Source of the DNA: Manihot esculenta
Taxonomy: Eukaryota > Streptophyta > Magnoliopsida > Malpighiales > Euphorbiaceae
Length of the DNA stretch: 64,000 nt
Direction: 5' to 3'
NCBI RefSeq assembly: GCF_001659605.2
Contig: NC_035170.2
Coordinates: 20,971,190 to 21,035,189 of the forward strand
Shown here: piece after piece, positions 48,801 through 58,339 of the stretch
Layout: each line of letters begins with the position of its first letter
Position numbering within the stretch: the first letter of the stretch is position 1
The notes under the pieces: model-generated
The model's input: the letters and a program-made list of their open reading frames with translations, nothing else
The model's database searches: none
What the model was told of the DNA's origin: nothing
Program-made: the position numbers and the translations under genes

Positions 48801-50809
48801 GCCTGAAGAGCTGAGATCATACCTCTAGGTGTACCCCTCCTGTCTCCCCTGAAGACAACCTCTGATCCATCCTGACCTCTGAACCTGACTACCTTGTCCC
48901 TGCAGTCCAAGGTAGCACCATGGGTAGATAACCAGTCCATCCCTAGAATGACATCAAAATCTGTCAAATCTAGAACCACTAGGTCGGCGGACATGCATCT
49001 CCCCTCAACAAAAACTGGACTACACTGACAGACTGACTCTGCCACTGATGGATCACACTTGGGTCCACTGACCCAGAGAGGACACTCTAACCCAGAAGTC
49101 ATCAGACCTAACCTCCCCACGGCTCTCGGAGCAATAAAAGAATGAGATGCACCAGGGTCCATCAATGCATATACATCCGAACAACCTATGACGAGATTAC
49201 CTGCCACCACGGTGTTGGATGCGTCTGCCTCCTGCTGTGTCATTGTGAAGATCCGTGCTGGGGCTGACGGACCTTCACCTCTGAAACCCGCTGAAGAAGA
49301 GGCTGCTCCTCTCCCTCTGCCTCTGCCACTGGCCTGAGTCATGGCCGGAGCTGCTGGCTGCGCTACACTGCCTGAAGCTGTCTGCTGGGACTGAGCCATC
49401 GGGACTGCTCTTGGACAATCTCGAGCCATATGCCCCTCCTGACCACATCTGAAACAGGCGTTCGTCCCAAACCGACATGCTCCCCTGTGTGGCTTACCAC
49501 ACCTCGCACAAACTGCATTATCCGCACCAGAGCTTGAGCCACTCCCAAATCCCAGACTAGACTTGACCTTGTTCCAGAACTTATTCTTCTTACCCTTGGG
49601 CTTACCCCATCTCTTACTGCCTGAAGCTGCTGCACTCAAGGTAGAGGGATCTAACCTTCCCCCACCCAGAGTTTTAGAACCGGAAGACTGTGCCACTGAC
49701 TGCTTAACTGTCCCCTGAACGATGGCACTAGCCTCCATTCTCCTAGCCATGTCTACTATGGCATGAAAACTCTCTCTATCTGCTGACTGTACCAAGGAGG
49801 AATACCTGGGATGGAGCTTCATGATATACCTCCTCGACTTCTTCTGGTCTGTGCTAAGGTCCTGCCCAGCAAATGGCAGCAACTCCATAAATCTATCAGT
49901 ATATTCGTCCACACTCATGTCATCAGTTTGCCTCAACTGCTCGAATTCTACCATCTTCAATTCCCTTGAACTATCAGGGAAAGCCCATCCTGCAAATTCA
50001 TTAGCAAACTCCTCCCAAGTCATGCTGTCCACTCTCGGGTTCACATAATTTTTGAACCACTCCCGTGCCTTCTTGCACTTGAGCGTGAACCCGGCCATTT
50101 GAATGGCTCTACTGTCATCAGCCCCAACCTCATCTGTAATTGCCTTGACCCGCTCCAAGTACACGAACGGATCATCACCGGTTTCGAACTGGGGAGCACC
50201 CAGCTTCATATAGTCTGTCATCTTGACCTTGCTCCCACTGGCTGAGCTAGATCTAGGAGGTTGAGCAACTGGGGCTGCTGGTTCTGCAGGTGGTGGAGGT
50301 GGTGCAATATTTTCTGAGGTAGGGTTTTCTGGATTTGGATAGTAGGGTGGAGGTGGATACATTGGGTACTGAGAGTACGGTGGGTAGTATGGTGGGTATG
50401 GCATCTGTGTGAGATAAGGGGTGAAACTAGGGTAATCCGATGTACCTCCCATCGAATACCCGGGATGTTGTGAGAAATGTGGGTAGTGAGGTGGCTGTAC
50501 AAATCCCGAGGCCTGAGTGCCTCCTTGGGACTCTCCCATTCCTTCTTCTGCCATATTGACTCCCAAACTGCCATCCCTCCTCTGTTCTACGTCCATATCA
50601 TCCCCCATATCCTCTGACGCTCCTCCCTGAACTGTCCCTCTGACTGATCTGCTCCTACCCAGATCCAGAGACCTTCTAGGGTCTCTTGCTACTCTGTCTC
50701 TATTGGACCTGCTAGACATTGCCCTAGGCAATGCTGGAGGACGGGCGCTTATGCCCTCATCCTCAGGTGGCACTCCAGTCAATCTTGCTGATCGACGAGT
50801 TCCCCTCAT
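45815..50809 (-). CDS. Gag-pol polyprotein of Tekay-type chromovirus (intact)
   Basis: One frame of about 1,664 residues from [15 protein letters not shown] (ATG at 50809; the frame is open 8 codons further up, but an acceptor-like TTTTTCAG 8 nt before this ATG and conservation with copy C favour it). Order of parts by residue: proline/tyrosine-rich gag start (about 100-190), capsid-like gag (200-400), two zinc knuckles ([12 protein letters not shown] and [14 protein letters not shown], about 433-466), protease ([11 protein letters not shown], about 548; D-P-G instead of the usual D-T/S-G), reverse transcriptase (from [11 protein letters not shown], about 736; catalytic FIDDILVYS, about 884), RNase H ([13 protein letters not shown], about 1031), integrase zinc finger (H-x-H and CEVCQRVK, about 1250-1296), integrase core ([26 protein letters not shown], about 1320-1412), chromodomain-like C-terminus ([29 protein letters not shown]). 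It makes the particle, copies RNA to cDNA and integrates it. No frame breaks are seen. Confidence 0.95.
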   Translation of the reverse strand: MRGTRRSARLTGVPPEDEGISARPPALPRAMSSRSNRDRVARDPRRSLDLGRSRSVRGTVQGGASEDMGDDMDVEQRRDGSLGVNMAEEGMGESQGGTQASGFVQPPHYPHFSQHPGYSMGGTSDYPSFTPYLTQMPYPPYYPPYSQYPMYPPPPYYPNPENPTSENIAPPPPPAEPAAPVAQPPRSSSASGSKVKMTDYMKLGAPQFETGDDPFVYLERVKAITDEVGADDSRAIQMAGFTLKCKKAREWFKNYVNPRVDSMTWEEFANEFAGWAFPDSSRELKMVEFEQLRQTDDMSVDEYTDRFMELLPFAGQDLSTDQKKSRRYIMKLHPRYSSLVQSADRESFHAIVDMARRMEASAIVQGTVKQSVAQSSGSKTLGGGRLDPSTLSAAASGSKRWGKPKGKKNKFWNKVKSSLGFGSGSSSGADNAVCARCGKPHRGACRFGTNACFRCGQEGHMARDCPRAVPMAQSQQTASGSVAQPAAPAMTQASGRGRGRGAASSSAGFRGEGPSAPARIFTMTQQEADASNTVVAGNLVIGCSDVYALMDPGASHSFIAPRAVGRLGLMTSGLECPLWVSGPKCDPSVAESVCQCSPVFVEGRCMSADLVVLDLTDFDVILGMDWLSTHGATLDCRDKVVRFRGQDGSEVVFRGDRRGTPRGMISALQARRLLRKGCQGYLAHVRELNSQAREPASVPVVREFLDVFPDELPGLPPAREIEFEIELMPGTRPISIPPYRMAPAELKELKEQLQELVDKGFIRPSTSPWGAPVLFVRKKDGSLRLCIDYRQLNKVTTKNKYPLPRIDDLFDQLAGAGCFSKIDLRSGYHQLRIREEDVPKTAFRTRYGHFEFLVMPFGLTNAPAAFMDLMNRVFSQYLDHFVIVFIDDILVYSRNAEEHAHHLRLVLQTLREHGLYAKFSKCEFWLRSISFLGHVVSENGIEVDPKKTETVANWPRPTSVTEIRSFLGLAGYYRRFVQDFSKIAAPMTRLTRKNQKFLWTDQCEESFEELKKRLTSAPVLALPSSDEDFTVFCDASRVGLGCVLMQNERVIAYASRQLKKHELNYPTHDLEMAAVIFALKMWRHYLYGVKCEIFTDHKSLQYILSQRDLNLRQRRWVELLSDYDCKIQYHPGKANVVADALSRKSLGSLSHITAERRPVVKEIYKLIEEGLQLELSGTGALVAQMKVTPVFLEQVAQKQHEDPELVKIARTVQSGKDSEFRFDNKGILRYGSRLCVPDDIGLKGDIMREAHNARYSIHPGATKMYQDLKKVYWWPAMKREVAQFVSACEVCQRVKLEHQKPAGMLNPLPIPEWKWENIAMDFVVGLPATSNRLDSIWVIVDRLTKSAHFIPVRSGYSVDKLAQVYVDEIVRLHGVPVSIVSDRGPQFTSRFWQSLQDAMGTRLDFSTAFHPQTDGQSERTIQTIEDMLRMCVLDFGGSWRQHLPLVEFAYNNSHHASIGMAPYEALYGRKCRSPVCWEEVGEKGLAGPELVEITSRVVPLIRERIKTAASRQKSYADIRRRLVEFQEGDLVLLKVSPMKGVVRFGKKGKLAPRYIGPFEVLQRIGNVSYKLDLPASMERIHPVFHVSMLRKFMSDPGKVLSEPDVEIQEDLTYVEQPVRILDTQIRKLRNKEIPMVKVLWNHHNMEECTWETRESMLRQYPHLF

Positions 50810-51081
50810 CCTGTTTTCTGAAAAACAGCACACAGCACATAATCGTTAACATCATATGGTTCATGTGAGCACACATGAACCCGCATCACATACATCACAT
50901 ATCATAGCATATCATTAATGCACATGCTTAATATCATGGCATTTCACATCATCATGCAAGACAGGACTCCACATCCTATCCTAGTGAACATGATCTTTCC
51001 TATTGTGCTTGACCTTCTATAACCTCTATGAGCCCGACACTCTAGGTCCGACCATATGAACCTAGGGCTCTGATACCACTC
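50810..51081 (-). promoter_or_regulatory. Leader of copy A with PBS and splice-acceptor-like site
   Basis: Between the 5' LTR and the gag ATG. The PBS TGGTATCAGAGCC (plus-strand 51066-51078) matches initiator Met tRNA and lies 3 nt from the LTR. TTTTTCAG (CAG at 50818-50820) is an acceptor-like site 8 nt upstream of the ATG. No ORF of note. Confidence 0.8.
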
Positions 51082-52002
51082 TGTAACGACCCAAAAATCG
51101 GACCGCTACCGGCGCTAGGATCCGGGTCGACTTAAGGCCGCCGGGACCCGTAGCAAGCCTGACATAAAACCTGTGAACCTGCATAATCCCATACATGATC
51201 AACAACATACATAAAAATTAAAACTTTTCTTTCCATGAACATCAACCAAACTCAACCTGTGCATAACATTAATATAAACATAACTATGATCCCTCTGTGG
51301 GATCTCATCTGTGCCCTCAAAGGGTAACATAACCTGTGTTGAGCTGGTTTACATAAACATCATAACATAAGATCATGTACATACAAAAGGGATTAACAAT
51401 ATACTATGGTCAAGCACAACTCTATCCTCAATAACCCCATTACATAACATACTGAATATTTTTACATTTCATCATAATACAATTGTCATGTCCACAATCT
51501 AACTATTACATACATATGACCTTCTTTTTCTCTTCTTGCCTTCTCTATCTATCCCGTACCTGCAAACCTGGGGGTTAGGGGAGAGGGGTGAGCTAGATGC
51601 CCAGTGAGTAGAACTATAAAAAGAATATTTAAAACATGCCATCATGAAATGCGTCACTGCGCAAACAAATCACACCACGGATGGACTGATTCAAAAATCC
51701 CTCAACTCCATGCCCGGCCCTATTATGGGCACCACAGGACTTCGTATTGCCCGGCCCTATTATGGGCACCACAGGACTTCGTACTCGGAGTTATTGCCCG
51801 GCCCTATTATGGGCACCACAGGACTTCGTATTCAGAAGGCTAATGAATCATCCTAATGTCCATCCACTAACATTTATCACAACAATGCAATGCGGCATAT
51901 TCGTGAATTCTAGTGCAAACAACCTATAATATGATCATGATGCATGAAGCATGATAAAAGCATTTCATTTCTTAATTTAAAAGGTCAAGTTTAGTTCCAC
52001 TC

Positions 52003-52874
52003 ACCTCTGGCAAACTCTGACAAACTCTGTAGCAGCTGGCTCACTGCTGGGGTCCTTGGTTCCTCGGGTCCGAACCTACACAGGTGGACTCCAATGAGGG
52101 ACCAAACATATATAAACATGACTCTAAAATGTCCCCCAAAAACCCCCTAAAACATCATGAAAATATCACAGAAAATATGCATGAAATGGCTGAACAGGGC
52201 ACTTTCGGCGGCACCTTCGGCGGCCGAAAGTCCTGGACAGAGACGAAACTCAGCTAGGTTCGGCGGCACCTTCGGCGGCCGAAAGTGCCAGACAGAGACG
52301 AAAGTCTCTCTTCGGGGGCAGCTTCGGCAGCCGAAAGGCCTGCCTCCCCAGCCATGTTCGGCGGCCGAAAGTACCTTCGGCTGCCGAACCTGGTTTCTGC
52401 CAAAGGGCAGAAACTTGGCTCCCTTTGCCCATATCGCCTCCAAACCTACCAATCATGCATATTTTTCAACCCAAAGCATGCATACAAGTTCCTAGGGGCC
52501 TCAAACAAGTATATACCCCATCTACAACACTTCACAAACACACAAACAAGCTACATTGTTCATCAAACATCAAAAACCTAACATTTACTCAAACATGCAT
52601 ATATCCCTAAACATGCCATTCTACCCCATGAGTCTTGCATAAAACTTGTTTAAAACATAAAAAGACTTCAAGATCGACCCTTACCTCTTGAAGATCGAGA
52701 GTAGAGGCGACCTAACTTGGAGTTTGGAGAAATTCGGCTCCTTGGGTCTCCAAGCTCAAAACTTGCTCAAAACTTACAAATCTTCGAAGCAAAAGTTATA
52801 AACTTGTTAAAACCATGAAAAATCTAAGGAAAACACTCAAGATTGAGGGAGGAGCGGCGGAGACTCACCTTGGC
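52003..52874 (-). promoter_or_regulatory. Splice-donor-like sites in the copy A 5' LTR
   Basis: Minus strand: CCAAG/GTGAGTCT at 52868 (about 50 nt after the TATA box), AAGAG/GTAAGGGTC at about 52683, and CAGAG/GTGAGTGG at 52004. An acceptor-like GTGTAG/GTTCGG at about 52075 would define a small exon ending at the third donor. All are kept, with small changes, in the LTRs of B, C and D and in the solo LTR at 23-28 kb. Splicing is inferred from sequence only. Confidence 0.45.
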
Positions 52875-52915
52875 CGACGAAGGGGAAAAAGCTCGCCCGT
52901 GCGGACCAAGGGGAC

Positions 52916-52925
52916 CCTTTTATAG
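52916..52925 (-). promoter_or_regulatory. TATA box of copy A 5' LTR
   Basis: Minus-strand CTATAAAAGG, between palindrome-rich U3 (52960-53110) and the first donor-like site. Transcription would start about 25-30 bp further on, near 52890. Confidence 0.75.
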
Positions 52926-52974
52926 TGGTTGGCCAAGCCACGTTTCGGGGGCCGAATGTGCCTCCGTATCCATG

Positions 52975-53110
52975 CAAATGTTCGGCGGCCGAACATTAGG
53001 TTCGGCGGCCGAACCTGCAATTCCCTCACTCATGCTTTCGGGGGCCTAACGTGCCTCCTAATCACATGCATGTTCGGCGGCCGAACTTGTCTTTCGGCGG
53101 CCGAACCTGA
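52975..53110. repeat. Palindrome cluster 2 (U3) in copy A 5' LTR
   Basis: Four copies of TTCGGCGGCCGAA within 135 bp, upstream of the TATA box. The 3' LTR (45430-45540) has three; the missing one accounts for the 20-bp length difference between the LTRs. Confidence 0.92.
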
Positions 53111-53289
53111 GTTTTTTCCTTAGAGAATTTTCATGCAAAAACTCATTTAAAATCATACTTAAAAACATTAAAATGCATGAAAACATTTTACAAAAACATG
53201 AATCTACCCTCCTAGAGGTCTCCGACATCCGAGATTCCACCGGACGGTAGGAATTCCGATACCGGAGTCTAGCCGGGTATTACACAATT

Positions 53290-55780
53290 TTTGAGAAGTC
53301 CTGAACGAACCTCCTGTAGTAACCTGCCAAACCCAAGAAACTTCTAATCTCTGTCACTGAAGTGGGTCTAGGCCAGTTAGCCACAGCTTCTACCTTCTTG
53401 GGGTCCACCTCTATTCCATTTCCCGATACAACATGCCCCAAGAATGAAATGCTCCTCAGCCAGAACTCACACTTAGAGAACTTGGCATACAAGCCATGTT
53501 CCCTCAAGGTCTGCAGAACTAACCTCAGATGATGGGCATGCTCCTCTGCATTCCTGGAATACACTAAGATATCATCTATGAAGACAATAACAAAATGATC
53601 CAGGTACTGGCTAAACACTCTGTTCATGAGATCCATGAATGCTGCAGGGGCATTGGTTAACCCGAACGGCATTACAAGGAACTCAAAATGCCCATATCTG
53701 GTTCTGAAAGATGTCTTTGGCACATCCTCTTCTCTAATCCTCAGCTGATGGTACCCGGACCTCAGATCTATTTTGGAAAAACAACCCGCTCCTGCTAGCT
53801 GGTCGAATAGATCATCGATCCTTGGCAGAGGGTACCTGTTCTTAGTAGTGACTTTGTTCAACTGCCTGTAGTCGATACAAAGTCTAAGGGATCCATCTTT
53901 CTTCCTCACGAACAAGACTGGAGCACCCCAAGGTGAGGTACTCTGTCGGATGAAACCCTTTTCTACCAGCTCTTGTAACTGTTCTTTGAATTCCTTCAAC
54001 TCGGCTGGAGCCATCCTGTAGGGAGGAATAGAGATCGGTCTAGTTCCAGGCATCAGTTCGATTTCAAACTCTATTTCCCTAGCAGGTGGCAGTCCTGGAA
54101 GCTCCTCTGGGAAAACATCCTGAAATTCTCTGACAACTGGCACTGAGGCTGGCTCCCTGACCTGACTAACTAGCTCTCTCACATGAGCCAAATACCCCTG
54201 ACATCCCTTCCTAAGCAACCTACGAGCCTGAAGAGCTGATATCAGACCTCTAGGTGTACCCCTCTTGTCTCCTCTGAAGACGACCTCTGACCCGTTCTGA
54301 TCTCTGAACCTGACTACCTTGTCTCTGCAGTCCAAGGTAGCACCATGGGTAGATAGCCAATCCATCCCTAGAATGACGTCAAAATCTGTCAAATCTAGAA
54401 CCACAAGGTCGGCAGAAAGGCATCTTCCCTCAACGAAAACTGGACTGTACTGGCAGACTGACTCTGCCACTGAGGGGTCACACTTGGGCCCACTGACCCA
54501 TAGGGGACACTCTAACCCAGAGGCTATCAGACCCAACCTCTCAACGACTCTCGGAGCAATAAAAGAATGAGATGCACCCGGGTCCATTAATGCATACACA
54601 TCAGAACACCCAATGATGAGATTACCTGACACCACGGGGTTGGATGTGTTAGCCTCCTGCTGCGTCATGGTGAAGATCCTGGCGGGAGCTGATGGACCTT
54701 CACCTCGGGAACCAGAAGAAGAGGCTGTCCCTCTCCCTCTACCTCTACCACTGCCCTGAGTTGTGGTTGGAGCTGCTGGCTGTGCCACACTACCAGAAGC
54801 TGTCTGCTGGGGCTGGCCCATAAAAGGTGCTCTAGGACACTCCCGAGCCATATGTCCCTCCTGTCCACATCTGAAACATGCATTAGTCCCAGCCCGACAC
54901 ACTCCCTTGTGTGGCTTCCCACACCTTAGACATTCTGTACCATCTGAGCCTGAGCTCAAGCCACCGCCTAATCCCAGACCGGATTTCAACTTACTTCAGA
55001 ACTTGTTCTTCTTCGGCTTCTTGGTGGTGTTACTCCACTTCTTGCTACCTGAACTCTGAGAAGAGGGACCTGGCCCTCCTCTGCCTGGGGTCTTAACTCC
55101 TGAAGACTGGGTCACTGACTGCTTCACTGACCCCTCAATTATGGCACTAGCCTCCATTCTTCGAGCCATATCCACTATAGTGTGGAAACTTTCCCTCTCA
55201 ACTGACTGAATTAAAGAGGAGTACCTAGAATGCAATTTCATAACATATCTCTTGGCTTTCTTCGATTCTGTATCTAGAGCTTGCCCTGAAAAAGGCAATA
55301 GCTCCAAGAATTTATCTGTGTACTCCTCTACACTCATGTGTTCTGTCTGCCTCAGCTGCTCAAACTCAATCATCTTCAGTTCTCTAGAACTGTCTGAAAA
55401 AGCCCATCCAGCAAAATCATTTGCAAATTCCTCCCATGTCATGCTGGTTCTATAGGTGGTGGAGGTGGGGGTGCAGCATTTCCCGAGGTGGGGTTTGCTG
55501 GGTTAGGATAGAAGGGTGAGGGTGGATAAGCTGGGTACTGTGGGTAAGGTGGATAGAAAGGTGGATAAGGCATGTAGGTAGGGTAGGGGTTAAAGCTGGA
55601 GTAATCCGATGTACCTCCCATCGGATACCCTGAACCCTGTGGAAAGGGTGGATAATGGGGTGGAAAACCATACCCCGAGGCCTGAGCGCCTCCCTGTGAC
55701 TCTCCTGTCCCTTCTTCCGACATGCTAACATCCAGGTTCCCATCTCTCCTCTGATCCTCTTCCATAACCTCCCTCACATC
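53290..55780 (-). pseudogene. Element B: gag, zinc knuckles, protease, reverse transcriptase
   Basis: Minus strand from 55780: proline/tyrosine-rich gag start (GYPMGGTSDYSSFNPYP), then a jump from PPPPIEPA to [15 protein letters not shown] that deletes about 90 residues relative to A. The capsid-like gag continues to a TGA near 55005 (TGG to TGA), then zinc knuckles ([26 protein letters not shown]), protease (DPGASHSFI), RT ([30 protein letters not shown]) up to [18 protein letters not shown], where copy A is inserted. Upstream gag codons lie beyond copy C. Confidence 0.9.
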
Positions 55781-55821
55781 TGAAGAACTTCCTCCTCTAT
55801 CTGTCCCCCTTTTGCTAGCAT

Positions 55822-58068
55822 TGTAATACCCGGCTAGACTCCGGTATCGGAATTCCTACCGTCCGGTGGAATCTCAGGTGTCGGAGACCTCTAGAAGGGT
55901 AAAATCATGTTTTTATGAAATGTTTTAATGTATTTGATGATTTTAAGTAAAAAGGAAAACGAGTTTTAAATGAAAATAGCCTTGGAGGAAAACTCAGGTT
56001 CGGCCGTCGAAACTCAAGTTCGGCCGCCGAACATGCATGCGCTTCGGGTGTGCCTTAGGCCCCCGAAAGCATAAGTGAGGGAAGTCCAGGTTCGGCCGCC
56101 GAACCTTATGTTCGGCTGCCGAACATGGCATGCATGCGGAGGCACGTTCGGCTCCCGAATGTGGCCTGGCCAGCCACCTATAAAGGGACCCCTTAGCCGA
56201 AAATGGGCGAGCTTTTTCTCCCCATTGTCAGCCAAGGTGAGCTCTCCGCCATCCCTCGCCATTTTGAGTTTCTTCCTTCTTTTCTTCATGATTTTTATGA
56301 GTTTTACAACCTTATTTTGAATATTTTCGAGTATAAAGCAAGTTTTAGAGCTTTGAGGTTCAAGAACTCAAATCTCTCCCATCTCCGAGCTAGGGTCGTT
56401 TTCCTCTCGATCTTCAAGAGGTAAGAGCCGATCTTGAGCTCATTGCATGTTTTAAGTAAGTTTTAAGTTGATCTATGGGTAGAAATGCATGTTTAAGTTT
56501 TGTTAGGTTTTATGTGTTTTATGGACAATGTGAGTTGATGTGTTGTTGTTGTGTGTTGTAGTTGGGGTTTAGGATAGTTTGAAGCCCCTAGGAGTTGATG
56601 TATGTATATTTGCATGATTTGAATGAGTTGTATGCATGTTGAAATGGAAAGGGGAGGCTTTTGTGCAAAGGAACCCAGTTTCTGCCCTTTTGGCAGAAAC
56701 CAGGTTCGGCAGCCGAAGGACTTTCGGCCACCGAACCTGCCTGGGAGGCAGGCCTTTCGGCTGCCGAAGCTTGCCCCCGAAAAGAGACTTTCGTCTCTGT
56801 TTGGGACTTTCGGCCGCCGAAGGTGCCGCTGAACCTGCCTGGGTTTCGGCTCTGGAGGGACTTTCGGCCGCCGAAGGTGCCGCCGAACCTGCCCTGTTCA
56901 GCCTTCCTTTGCATGTTTTGCATGATTGTTTTAAGGTGTTTTAGGGGGTTTTTGGGGGATGTTTTTAGAGTTATGTTCTAGTTGTTTGGTCCCTCATTTG
57001 AGTCCACCTGTGTAGGTTCGGACCCGAGGAACCGAGGACCCCAGCAGTGAGTTCAGCTGCTTCTGAGTCAGTAGAGCTTCAGTCAGAGGTGAGTAGAATA
57101 ACTCTTTATGCTTTAAAGTAAATAAATCAGTTTTAGCATGATTCACACATCATGAATGCCATGAGATATAATAGGGTGTTTGCATTAGAACTCACGAATA
57201 TGTTGCATTGCATAATATGTTGATGATGTGGACGAATGTTGAATGATCCTTTAGTCCTCGTATATTATGATGATGATGATACGGTACGGAAGACCAGTGA
57301 GGCCCATTCTACGCCCCTGGCACCATGTAAGAGAAAGACTAGTGAGGCCCATTCTATGCCCCTGGCACAGTTGGACTGTTATGTTATGTTATGTAAGGGA
57401 AAGACTAGTGAGGCCCATTCTACGCCCCTGGCACAGTTGGACCATGTAGAGGACTATCGGTGACAACTTCATCCTTGATGTGATATGATTGTGATGTGAT
57501 GCATTCCATGTTACCATATGTTTTAAATGTTTTATTATTCTGCTCACTGGGCTCTAGTAGCTCACCCTTTTCCCTAATCTCCCAGGGTTGCAGGTTCGGG
57601 CTAGACAGAGAAGTCAAGAAGAGTAAAGTCATGCTTTTGTAATATATAGAATGTGGACATGATAAAATTGTAAAGTGATGAATAGTTATGTTATGTATCA
57701 ATGATATTGAGGATTAGAGGTTGTGCTTGACCCTATGTGTATTGTAATCCCTTTTGTATACATGATTCATGTTTTATGATGTTTATGCTTCACCAAGCTT
57801 GTGTATGATGAGAGGCCCCATTGGAGCATTTGATGAGAGCTCCAGTGTGGGGTTTATGTTTATGTCTATGTATATGTTTATGTGCATGCACAGGTTGAGC
57901 TTGGTAAAAGAAAAAGAAAAGAAAAGTTCAAATTTTTATGTATATTGTTGATCATGTATGGGATTAAACAGGTTTTCAGGTTATATGTTAGGCTTGCTAC
58001 GGGTCTTGGCGGCCTTAAGCCGATCTGGATCCTAGCGCCGGTAACGGTCCGATTTTCGGGTCGTTACA
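55822..58068 (+). repeat. 5' LTR of element C
   Basis: 2,247 bp; TGTAATACCCGGC to GGGTCGTTACA. The TATA box CTATAAAGGG is at 56178-56187. Donor-like sites: CCAAG/GTGAGC (GT at 56237), AAGAG/GTAAGA (56421) and CAGAG/GTGAGT (57089). Minisatellite units of 33-70 bp spacing lie at 57289-57443, palindrome clusters at 55995-56130 and 56700-56890. Confidence 0.94.
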
Positions 58069-58071
58069 GAA

Positions 58072-58084
58072 TGGTATCAGAGCC
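58072..58084 (+). other. Primer-binding site of element C
   Basis: TGGTATCAGAGCC, a perfect initiator Met tRNA site 3 nt after the LTR. Confidence 0.9.
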
Positions 58085-58339
58085 CTAGGTTCATATGGTC
58101 GGACCTAGAGTGTCGGGCTCATAGATGTTATAGAAGGTCAAGCACAATAGGAAGATCATGTCCACTAGGATAGGATGTGGAGTCCTGTCTTGCATGATGA
58201 TGTGAAATGCCATGATTATATGTATGTGCATTACTGATATGCTATGATATGTGATGTATGTGATGCGGGTTTATGTGTGCCCACATGAACCATTTGATGC
58301 TAATGTTTATGTAGTGTGTACTGTTTTTCAGAAAACAGG

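Larger units (their letters stand above)
43535..53284 (-). mobile_element. Complete young Tekay/Del-type chromovirus, copy A, TSD CAATT
   Basis: 9,750 bp. LTRs at 43535-45717 and 51082-53284; CAATT on both sides (43530-43534 and 53285-53289). PBS, single intact polyprotein frame, and PPT are in place on the minus strand. The LTRs differ, by eye, at about six positions plus one 20-bp indel. This is the only copy in the window that could be autonomous. It landed in the RT/RNase H spacer of B, another copy of its own family. Confidence 0.96.
51082..53284 (-). repeat. 5' LTR of copy A
   Basis: 2,203 bp; drives transcription toward lower coordinates. U3 is about 53284-52900 with palindromes and TATA; R and U5 together are unusually long at roughly 1.8 kb. 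It contains the minisatellite (51711-51838) and palindrome cluster (52200-52395). Confidence 0.96.
39097..55821 (-). mobile_element. Tekay-type element B, split by copies A and C
   Basis: Minus strand. 3' LTR 39097-41405, PPT, coding region 41505-43534, then copy A (43535-53284, TSD CAATT), coding continues 53290-55821 and is then cut by copy C. The gag start and 5' LTR of B lie beyond the window. The two coding halves abut exactly in the RT/RNase H spacer when A and one TSD copy are removed. B inserted into the RNase H region of D. Confidence 0.92.

Noticed and set aside
48000..49000. Plus-strand open frames opposite the copy A polyprotein
   Set aside because: They are antisense shadows of the intact coding frame.
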